Below, in pieces: positions 1 through 4,428 of a stretch of DNA of 6,119 nucleotides. The stretch lies in assembly GCA_022745215.1 (NCBI GenBank), contig JAIIWC010000074.1, forward strand, positions 1 through 6,119, given 5' to 3'. How positions within the stretch are numbered: the first letter of the stretch is position 1; each line of letters starts with the position of its first letter. A program made the position numbers and the translations under genes. The notes beneath the pieces are model-generated. The model worked only from the letters and a program-made list of their open reading frames with translations, was not told where the DNA came from and did no database searches. This stretch comes from Collinsella sp. (lineage in GTDB: Bacteria > Actinomycetota > Coriobacteriia > Coriobacteriales > Coriobacteriaceae).

Positions 1-18
1 CCCCGTCCATGGACGGGG
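1..18 (-). terminator. palindrome downstream of manA, possible terminator
   Basis: A perfect 18-bp palindrome (CCCCGTCC-ATGGACGGGG) lies 34 bases beyond the manA stop codon, at the window edge. It can form a GC-rich hairpin suited to ending the leftward gntR-manA transcript. The T-run that would confirm a minus-strand intrinsic terminator would lie outside the window. On the plus strand only a scattered T-rich stretch (26-36) follows, so it could also end a plus-strand transcript entering from the left. The palindrome is seen; its terminator role is inferred. Confidence 0.4.
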
Positions 19-52
19 GAGCCCCTTGTTTCGTTTGGGTTGTTGACGCGAC

Positions 53-985
53 CTAGAGGTGGCTGATGATCAGTTCCATCTTGCCTTCGAGGTCGATGGA
101 GCTGACGGTGCTGGGCGCCAGCAGGTGGCTTCCCTTGTGGACGGGGTCGCCGCAGACGGTGCCTTCGCCGTCGATGACTGACAGGCACATGAAGGGCCAG
201 CGCTGGTCGAGGGTCTTGCTGCCGTCGACGCGCGCGCGATCGACGGTGTAGCAGGGGTTGGACTCGAGCTCGGTCACGCCATCGACCTCGGGTGCGGTCA
301 CGGTGCCGTCGGTCGGGGCCTGCGCGTTAAAGTTGATGCAGTCCAGGCTCTGCTCAATGTGCAGCGGGCGCAGCTTGCCGTCGGTGCCGGGGCGGTCGTA
401 GTCGTACAGGCGATACGTCACGTCGCTCGACTGCTGCGTCTCCAGAATCAGCGTGCCAGTCTTGATGGCGTGCACGGTGCCGGAGTCGATCTGGAAAAAG
501 TCACCCTTGTGAATCGGCAGCACGTTGAGCATGTCGTCCCAGCGGCCGTCTTCGATCATCTGTGCGGCCTCGGCACGATCCTTGGCGCGCTGCCCGACGA
601 TAATCGTGGCGCCGGGCTCGCAATCCAGCACGTACCAGCACTCGGTTTTGCCTAGGCTACCGTTCTCGTGCTCGGCGGCGTACTCGTCGTTGGGGTGAAT
701 CTGGATCGAAAGGTCGTCCTTAGCGTCCAGAATCTTAATGAGCAGAGGGAACTCCTTGCCCTCGCAGTTGCCAAAGAGCTCGCGGTGCTCGGCCCACAGC
801 CACGACAGCGTGTGGCCGGCGTACGGACCCTCGGCAATCTGGCAATCGCCGTTGGGGTGCGCCGAGATGGCCCAGCACTCACCGATAGGACCCTCGGGAA
901 TGTCATAGCCAAAGACGGTCTCCAGCTGACGGCCGCCCCAAATCTTCTCGTGGAAGATCGGCGTGAGTTTAATCAAATCGGACAT
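53..985 (-). CDS. manA: mannose-6-phosphate isomerase, class I (ManA)
   Basis: ManA interconverts mannose-6-phosphate and fructose-6-phosphate in the cytoplasm. It is a zinc-dependent cupin enzyme that links mannose use and mannosyl-donor supply to glycolysis. The 310-residue length fits the short Gram-positive form (about 315 aa). The N-terminus has the family KIWGG motif (14-18). The expected metal ligands are visible: Q95 and H97 in IQIHPND, E115 in GKTECWY and H172 in DSGTVHAI. The active-site arginine is in YRLYDYDR (191-198). An in-frame ATG two codons upstream (991) is possible, but the G5 tract at 993-997 sits 7 bases from the 985 ATG and only 1 base from the 991 ATG, so 985 is preferred. 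The gene lies 72 bases after the regulator stop on the same strand with no clear terminator between, so cotranscription is likely. No catalytic residue appears to be missing. Confidence 0.95.
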   Translation of the reverse strand: MSDLIKLTPIFHEKIWGGRQLETVFGYDIPEGPIGECWAISAHPNGDCQIAEGPYAGHTLSWLWAEHRELFGNCEGKEFPLLIKILDAKDDLSIQIHPNDEYAAEHENGSLGKTECWYVLDCEPGATIIVGQRAKDRAEAAQMIEDGRWDDMLNVLPIHKGDFFQIDSGTVHAIKTGTLILETQQSSDVTYRLYDYDRPGTDGKLRPLHIEQSLDCINFNAQAPTDGTVTAPEVDGVTELESNPCYTVDRARVDGSKTLDQRWPFMCLSVIDGEGTVCGDPVHKGSHLLAPSTVSSIDLEGKMELIISHL

Positions 986-1057
986 GTGCATACCCCCATC
1001 AGGTTGTGCGGGCGCCGTGCAAAACAGCTCAAAGCGAGCGCCCTCCGGATTACAAAC

Positions 1058-1777
1058 TTAAGCCAACGTCACGTTGTGCAGCTCAAAACGGTCGCCTACG
1101 TTGTGCGAGACAGAATATTCAAACGCGGTGCCGCTATCCAAGAAGCCAATCTGGTTGAGTTCGAGCAGGGGAGAGCCGGGCTTGGTGTTCAAGTGCTCAG
1201 CCTCTTCCTCGGTTGCCGCCACGGCACGGATGGTACGGTGGAAGCTCGAAATCTTCAGCCCGCATTGCTCGCGGATATAGCTGTAGACCGACGCGTACAG
1301 GTCCTTTTTCTTCAGACCCGGGATCAGCTCGAGCGGCATATAGGTGTACTCGATAACGATGGGCAGGCCATCGACCTCGCGTACGCGCACGATGTGATAG
1401 GCAAAGTCGTCTTCGGCCATTCCCAGCTGGGAGGCAACCTCTGCCGGCGGATTGACGATCGAGAAATCGTAGACCACCGAAGTCACCTTCTCCCCGCGGT
1501 GCTCGTAGGTAAAGCCCTGAGCGCGGTCGTTTCTGCCTTGGAAAAACGCTTTGCCGGGAAGTCCTGCGGTGTCTTTGACGTAGGTGCCCGATCCGCGACG
1601 GCTCGTGACCAAGCCTTCCTCGGTGATCTGCTCAATTGCTCGTTTGACGGTGATTTTGGAAACGGAATACAGCTCGCAGAATTCAACGACGGTAGGCAGT
1701 TTGTCGCCTGGTTTAAGGGCGCCGTCCTCGATGCTTCGACGGATATCTGCGGCTATCGCCTCGTATTTGGGAATCAT
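1058..1777 (-). CDS. GntR-family (HutC/UTRA) transcriptional regulator
   Basis: This 239-residue protein is a DNA-binding repressor or activator of the HutC subfamily. Residues 1-70 form a GntR winged helix-turn-helix, recognisable by PKYEAIAADIRRSIEDG, the L-P-T motif, the SKITVKRAIEQ recognition region and the wing RRGSGTYV. Residues from about 90 to 235 match the UTRA effector-binding fold, with VREVDGLPIVIEYTYMP, the ASVYSYI segment and a late SPLLEL strand. UTRA domains of known relatives (NagR, TreR, MngR) bind sugars or phosphosugars. Its position directly upstream of manA suggests a hexose-phosphate or mannoside signal, but the ligand cannot be read from the sequence. The start is well supported: AGGAGGT (1781-1787, minus strand) lies a few bases before the ATG. 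It is the first gene of a probable gntR-manA operon and may regulate itself through the site overlapping its -10. Confidence 0.93.
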   Translation of the reverse strand: MIPKYEAIAADIRRSIEDGALKPGDKLPTVVEFCELYSVSKITVKRAIEQITEEGLVTSRRGSGTYVKDTAGLPGKAFFQGRNDRAQGFTYEHRGEKVTSVVYDFSIVNPPAEVASQLGMAEDDFAYHIVRVREVDGLPIVIEYTYMPLELIPGLKKKDLYASVYSYIREQCGLKISSFHRTIRAVAATEEEAEHLNTKPGSPLLELNQIGFLDSGTAFEYSVSHNVGDRFELHNVTLA

Positions 1778-1813
1778 GGAACCTCCTTTCCGGCTTGATT
1801 GAGTACAAAAGAA

Positions 1814-1819
1814 AGTATA
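1814..1819 (-). promoter_or_regulatory. candidate -10 of the gntR-manA promoter
   Basis: The minus strand reads TATACT here, one mismatch from the TATAAT consensus. Transcription would begin near 1807 and give a leader of about 30 bases with the SD site well placed. No good -35 hexamer stands at 16-18 bases upstream (AATAGG at 17), so the promoter is weak or needs help. TTGACT overlaps it but has no -10 at a suitable distance. Confidence 0.35.
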
Positions 1820-1827
1820 GTCAACAC
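1815..1827. promoter_or_regulatory. candidate GntR/HutC-type operator overlapping the gntR -10
   Basis: GTATAGTCAACAC is an imperfect dyad with outer GT and AC. It resembles known HutC-subfamily sites such as the GTATAGA core recognised by NagR/YvoA of Bacillus. It overlaps the candidate gntR -10, the usual place for autorepression. Only one copy was noticed, and short matches arise by chance, so this is a hypothesis. Confidence 0.3.
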
Positions 1828-1897
1828 CTAAGCATCCCTATTGCGTTTTTGAAAAGTTCGAGAAAGGGTTAATTAAAAAACGCTTCTCTTTAAAAAC

Positions 1898-1909
1898 TAG
1901 AGCGCTCTA
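1898..1909. promoter_or_regulatory. perfect 12-bp palindrome, LacI-operator-like
   Basis: TAGAGCGCTCTA is a perfect 12-bp palindrome with a central CG step, the form typical of LacI/GalR-family operators (the CebR box of Streptomyces has the same GAGCGCTC core). It lies in the divergent region, about 80 bases behind the gntR -10 and 209 bases before the kinase start. No LacI-family gene lies in the window, so any binding protein would be encoded elsewhere. Confidence 0.4.
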
Positions 1910-2022
1910 AATGAATATGCATTCGAATAATGTGGTATTGAGCAAATTGATCGACTCGAGGATGGGGTTGAGCCGTTTTACCGCCCAACGAACCAAATTC
2001 CATGCCCTGCGTTTTCACAGAT

Positions 2023-2064
2023 AAAACCTGCCAAAACAAACCTGCCCCTTTTTGGCAGGTTTTT
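2023..2064 (+). terminator. terminator-like hairpin in the leader region of the ROK kinase
   Basis: Arms 2023-2036 and 2050-2063 are perfectly complementary over 14 bp (AAAACCTGCCAAAA with TTTTGGCAGGTTTT), with a 13-base loop; a T5 run at 2060-2064 ends the structure. The loop carries a second copy of the left arm (AAACCTGCC, 2038-2046) that can pair with the same right arm in a shorter, 7-base-loop hairpin. No plus-strand gene lies upstream in the window, so it would act on a leader or small RNA, or on minus-strand read-through. Confidence 0.6.
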
Positions 2065-2077
2065 GCCTTGGGAGCGG

Positions 2078-2083
2078 TACCAT
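2078..2083 (+). promoter_or_regulatory. candidate -10 for the ROK kinase
   Basis: TACCAT (in TACCATA) is followed by about 34 bases to the kinase ATG, a typical spacing. The same heptamer TACCATA occurs upstream of ppaC (3194-3200). No -35 consensus is seen at 17 bases, because that position lies in the right arm of the preceding hairpin. If it is used, transcription would start just after that hairpin, isolating the kinase from anything upstream. Confidence 0.3.
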
Positions 2084-2117
2084 ACAGGCAATGTTTAAAC
2101 GAGAAAGGTGGGCTCCC

Positions 2118-3071
2118 ATGGAACCTAAGCAGTACTACATCGGCATTGACGTCGGCGGCACTTCGGTTAAGGAGGGCCTGTTCGATGAGGATGGCAATCT
2201 GCTTGCCAAGGCCAGCGTGCCCACGCCTCCCATCGTCGACGCTGCGGGCTTTGCCGCGGTGACCGAGGCCATCGACCAGGTGGTCGCCAAGGCCCAGATT
2301 CCGCGCGCCTTTGTGGCGGGCATTGGCCTGGCCGTTCCGTGCCCCATTCCGGCATCGGGCGATGCCAAGGTCAAGGCCAACATTGCCATCAACCTGCCCG
2401 AGCTGAGGATTGCCATCCAGGAGCACTGCCCCGATGCGGTCGTGAAGTACGAGAACGACGCCAATGCCGCAGCCATGGGCGAGGCCTGGCTTGGCTCTGC
2501 CAAGGGCGTGCAGAACGTGGTGATGGTCACCATCGGCACCGGCGTTGGTGGCGGCGTCATCATTAACGGCGACGTGGTGTCGGGCGTCGTGGGTGCCGGT
2601 GGCGAGATCGGTCACATGTGCCTGAATCCCGATGAGGAGCGTACCTGCGGCTGCGGCGGCCACGGCCACCTGGAGCAGTATTCCAGCGCGACCGGCGTGG
2701 TGAGCAACTACCTTGCCGAGTGCAAGGCTGCGGGCGTCGAGCCCATCGAGCTCACCGGTCCCTCCGATTCCAAGGACGTGTTCCAGGCCTGCCGCGAGGG
2801 CGATAAGCTCGCGCTGGCTGCGGCCGATACCATGGCCGACTACCTCGGCCGCGCCCTGGCGCTCATCGCCAACGTGGTCGATCCCGAGATGTTCCTGATC
2901 GGCGGCGGTGCCTCCGCCTCGGCCGACGTCTACCTCGACGCCGTGCGCGAGCACTTTAAGCAGTACGCGCTTTCTGCCTCGCGCGAGACGCCCATCGAGG
3001 TCGCCTCGCTCGGCAACGACGCCGGCATCATCGGCGCCGCCTACGTAGCCCTGCGCGCCGCCGGCAAATAG
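2118..3071 (+). CDS. ROK-family sugar kinase, probable glucokinase
   Basis: The 317-residue product is a cytoplasmic ROK-family kinase, most likely phosphorylating glucose with ATP; N-acetyl-hexosamine or other hexose specificity cannot be excluded. The N-terminal phosphate-binding loop is IGIDVGGTSVK (8-18). The catalytic aspartate is D114 in YENDANAAAMGE. A second ATP-binding segment is IGTGVGGG (139-146), and the sugar-contacting E163 and H166 are in GGEIGH. The ROK zinc site is present as C177-x-C179, but the usual third cysteine is H184 (GHGHLE). The family GxPGP turn reads AVPCP (72-76). There is no N-terminal DNA-binding domain, so it is an enzyme, not a ROK repressor. The start at 2118 is chosen because AAAGGTGG (2104-2111) lies 6 bases upstream and homology begins there; the earlier in-frame ATGs at 2052 and 2091 have no SD site and fall in the hairpin region. 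Confidence 0.93.
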   Translation: MEPKQYYIGIDVGGTSVKEGLFDEDGNLLAKASVPTPPIVDAAGFAAVTEAIDQVVAKAQIPRAFVAGIGLAVPCPIPASGDAKVKANIAINLPELRIAIQEHCPDAVVKYENDANAAAMGEAWLGSAKGVQNVVMVTIGTGVGGGVIINGDVVSGVVGAGGEIGHMCLNPDEERTCGCGGHGHLEQYSSATGVVSNYLAECKAAGVEPIELTGPSDSKDVFQACREGDKLALAAADTMADYLGRALALIANVVDPEMFLIGGGASASADVYLDAVREHFKQYALSASRETPIEVASLGNDAGIIGAAYVALRAAGK

Positions 3072-3072
3072 C

Positions 3073-3134
3073 TGGTGCAAGGGGGTCAGGTTACTTTGCA
3101 CCAACATGGTGCAAAGGTGACAGACTTGGCCCCC
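3073..3134. repeat. palindromic repeat cluster (TGGTGCAA units), REP-like
   Basis: Starting one base after the kinase stop, the octamer TGGTGCAA occurs at 3073-3080, inverted at 3096-3103 and direct again at 3107-3114. The strongest pairing is CTTTGCACCA (3094-3103) with TGGTGCAAAG (3107-3116), 10 bp with a 3-base loop. GGGGGTCA (3081-3088) can also pair with TGGCCCCC (3127-3134) through one G-U, so the whole block folds as one large imperfect hairpin. No T-run follows, so it is not a classical terminator. Its form suggests a dispersed intergenic palindromic element; dispersal cannot be tested within this window. Confidence 0.6.
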
Positions 3135-3190
3135 AGGCTTGCCCCAAATTGCGCCGTGGCCCTTCCGTCTGCGAAGGCTCGGCATCGGCG

Positions 3191-3199
3191 TGCTACCAT
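3191..3199 (+). promoter_or_regulatory. candidate extended -10 promoter of ppaC
   Basis: TGCTACCAT contains a TGn extension before a TACCAT -10, which can compensate for the lack of a recognisable -35 (GCGAAG at 17 bases upstream). Transcription would start near 3206, about 30 bases before the ppaC ATG. The TACCATA core is shared with the site before the ROK kinase. Confidence 0.4.
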
Positions 3200-3237
3200 A
3201 GCTACGTCCAAGTACACACATCAAGTGGAGGATATCC

Positions 3238-4161
3238 ATGGCAAACGTTCTTGTCTTTGGTCACCAGAACCCCGATAACGACGCCATCATGAGCGCCGTC
3301 GTCCTGTCTCAGCTGCTCAACCAGGTTGAGTATGCCGGCAATACCTACGAGGCCTGCGCTCTGGGCCAGCTTCCGGCCGAGTCCGCCAAGCTGCTCGCTG
3401 ATGCCGGCATTGCCGAGCCCCGCGTGATCGAGTCCGTCGAGGCCGGTCAGCTCGTCGTCCTCACCGACCACAACGAGTCCGCCCAGTCCGTCGCCGGCCT
3501 TAAGGACGCCACGGTCTTTGGCGTTGTCGACCATCACCGCATCGGCGACTTCGAGACCGCCGGCCCGCTGCACTACATCTGCCTGCCTTGGGGCTCCAGC
3601 TGCACCATCGTCACCAAACTCGCCGGCGTGCTCGGCGTTGAGCTTTCCAACGTTCAGGCCAAGCTGCTGCTTTCGGCCATGATGACCGACACGCTCATGC
3701 TCAAGAGCCCCACCACCACCGATGTCGACCGCGCCGTCGCCGCCAAGCTCGGCGAGCAGGTGGGCGTCGATCCGGTCAAGTTTGGCATGGAGGTCTTCCT
3801 CACCCGTCCGTCCGGCTCCTTCACTGCTGCCGAGATGGTCGGCAACGACATCAAGATGTTCGAGCCCGCCGGCAAGAAGCTGCTCATCGGCCAGTACGAG
3901 ACCGTCGACAAGACCCGCGCTCTCGGCATGATCGACGAGATCCGCGAGGCCATGCGCGCCTATGCCGCCGAGAAGGGTGCCGATGGCATCGTCCTGTGCA
4001 TCACCGACATCATGGAGGAGGGCTCGCAGGTCCTGCTCGAGGGCGAGACCGAGGCCGCTCAGAAGGGTCTGGGCATTGCCGACGAGCACGACGGCGTTTG
4101 GATGCCGGGCGTCCTCTCCCGCAAGAAGCAGGTCGCTGCCCCCATCATGGCCGCCTGCTAG
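3238..4161 (+). CDS. ppaC: manganese-dependent inorganic pyrophosphatase, family II (DHH)
   Basis: PpaC hydrolyses cytoplasmic pyrophosphate to two phosphates, pulling nucleotide, tRNA and polymer synthesis forward. The 307-residue length matches classical family II enzymes, and no CBS or DRTGG regulatory insert is present. The DHH-domain metal ligands are visible: H9, D13 and D15 in GHQNPDND, D77 in LTDHNE, D98-H99-H100 in VVDHHR and D151 in MMTDTLM. The C-terminal DHHA2 domain ends with the substrate-binding SRKKQ motif (294-298). The start is supported by GGAGG (3227-3231) 6 bases before the ATG. Codons end mostly in C or G, with a strong preference for GTC, GCC and CTC, consistent with high expression. 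It is transcribed alone, with its own candidate promoter and a strong terminator directly after. Confidence 0.97.
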   Translation: MANVLVFGHQNPDNDAIMSAVVLSQLLNQVEYAGNTYEACALGQLPAESAKLLADAGIAEPRVIESVEAGQLVVLTDHNESAQSVAGLKDATVFGVVDHHRIGDFETAGPLHYICLPWGSSCTIVTKLAGVLGVELSNVQAKLLLSAMMTDTLMLKSPTTTDVDRAVAAKLGEQVGVDPVKFGMEVFLTRPSGSFTAAEMVGNDIKMFEPAGKKLLIGQYETVDKTRALGMIDEIREAMRAYAAEKGADGIVLCITDIMEEGSQVLLEGETEAAQKGLGIADEHDGVWMPGVLSRKKQVAAPIMAAC

Positions 4162-4181
4162 GTTTTTTTGACCTAACACCG

Positions 4182-4221
4182 ACGACCGGATCGCGGACGC
4201 TCCGCGCTCCGGTCGTTTTTT
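4182..4221 (+). terminator. rho-independent terminator of ppaC
   Basis: ACGACCGGA (4182-4190) pairs perfectly with TCCGGTCGT (4208-4216). After a single mismatch the stem continues with CGCGGA (4192-4197) and TCCGCG (4201-4206) around a 3-base loop. The hairpin runs directly into T6 (4216-4221). It lies 20 bases after the ppaC stop and is a textbook intrinsic terminator on the plus strand. Confidence 0.93.
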
Positions 4222-4223
4222 GT

Positions 4224-4262
4224 GCACGCGCCGCGTTGTCTCTTGGACAGGCGCGCCCGTGC
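4224..4262 (+). other. structured element between ppaC terminator and nhaA leader
   Basis: Three nested pairings can form: GCAC (4224-4227) with GTGC (4259-4262), GCGCC (4228-4232) with GGCGC (4250-4254) and TGTC (4237-4240) with GACA (4246-4249), with a TCTTG loop and unpaired bases on each side. There is no T-run after it, so it is not a terminator. It could be the first domain of a structured nhaA leader or chance pairing in GC-rich DNA. Confidence 0.3.
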
Positions 4263-4359
4263 CGTTGAGCAAATAATGTTCAACCTGTGGTTCCGCTTTT
4301 CGGTCGCGTCCGCACGGTATCTGTGCAGGGTAGGCTAGATGCAAGCGTAATACGTTAGA

Positions 4360-4395
4360 GCGCGGCGCCGCCACTTGGGCGGGCCGTGCTTTTTT
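4360..4395 (+). terminator. intrinsic terminator or attenuator in the nhaA leader
   Basis: Positions 4360-4372 pair with 4378-4389 to form 12 base pairs with a single bulged G (4367), one G-U pair and a 5-base loop ACTTG, followed directly by T6 (4390-4395). It lies 33 bases before the nhaA ATG and about 140 bases beyond the ppaC terminator. It therefore either ends a short transcript from 4223-4389 or conditionally stops nhaA transcription. Confidence 0.75.
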
Positions 4396-4398
4396 AAG

Positions 4399-4414
4399 AC
4401 GGGAACCTTCCCGT
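4399..4414 (+). promoter_or_regulatory. perfect hairpin next to the nhaA ribosome binding site
   Basis: ACGGGAA (4399-4405) and TTCCCGT (4408-4414) are perfect inverted repeats separated by CC, ending one base before the SD AAAGGAG (4416-4422). Alternatively CCTT (4406-4409) could pair with AAGG (4417-4420) in the SD, so this segment could switch between leaving the SD free and covering it. Pairing is seen; regulation is inferred. Confidence 0.45.
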
Positions 4415-4428
4415 GAAAGGAGCCGCCC

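Larger units (their letters stand above)
1778..2117. other. divergent intergenic region between gntR and the ROK kinase
   Basis: This 340-base gap has no convincing gene and is clearly richer in A and T than the flanking coding DNA. From left to right it holds the gntR SD site, a candidate minus-strand -10 with an overlapping GTATAG dyad, a perfect 12-bp palindrome, a 37-codon plus-strand open frame without an SD site (1911-2024), a terminator-like hairpin, a weak plus-strand -10 and the kinase SD site. Such a divergent region would control both the gntR-manA and kinase transcripts. Confidence 0.6.
4264..4428 (+). promoter_or_regulatory. nhaA upstream region with multiple hairpins, candidate regulatory leader
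   Basis: In order, this region contains a hairpin GTTGAGCA (4264-4271) / TGTTCAAC (4277-4284) with one G-U pair and an AATAA loop; a short GCAC/GTGC hairpin (4312-4326); a weak -10-like TAGGCT (4331-4336); an intrinsic-terminator hairpin (4360-4395); a perfect SD-adjacent hairpin (4399-4414); and the SD AAAGGAG (4416-4422). Known Na+ and Li+ riboswitches occur upstream of nhaA in other bacteria, but I cannot match this region to any named motif. If transcription starts at TAGGCT, only about 17 bases precede the terminator and no aptamer would fit; an upstream promoter was not found. Confidence 0.4.

Noticed and set aside
986..991. manA start two codons upstream at 991
   Set aside because: The G-rich SD-like tract would be only one base from this ATG, against seven bases for 985. 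The difference is two residues.
1000..1057. Possible hairpin between gntR and manA (GGGCGC/GCGCCC arms)
   Set aside because: The 6-bp arms are separated by more than 20 bases with no T-run after them, so they do not support a terminator or a break in the operon.
668..1798. 376-codon plus-strand open frame opposite manA and gntR
   Set aside because: It is antisense to two well-supported genes, spans their intergenic gap and shows no family motif.
1878..1885. AAACGCTT, matching the AANCGNTT core of LacI/CcpA-type sites
   Set aside because: Only the short degenerate core matches, without flanking symmetry; such 8-mers are frequent by chance.
2071..2084. T-box-like GGTACC sequence before the ROK kinase
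   Set aside because: There is no T-box antiterminator context, no stem I or specifier loop, and the sequence follows rather than precedes the terminator. A sugar kinase is not a T-box target.
2052..2117. Longer ROK kinase starts at 2052 or 2091
   Set aside because: The added residues have no family similarity, neither ATG has an SD site, and 2052 lies inside the hairpin. The 2118 ATG has AAAGGTGG at good spacing.
1890..3239. 449-codon minus-strand open frame opposite the ROK kinase
   Set aside because: It is antisense to a gene with clear ROK motifs. Long antisense frames are expected in GC-rich coding DNA, and its translation is low-complexity (G, A, H, D, V rich) without a recognisable domain.
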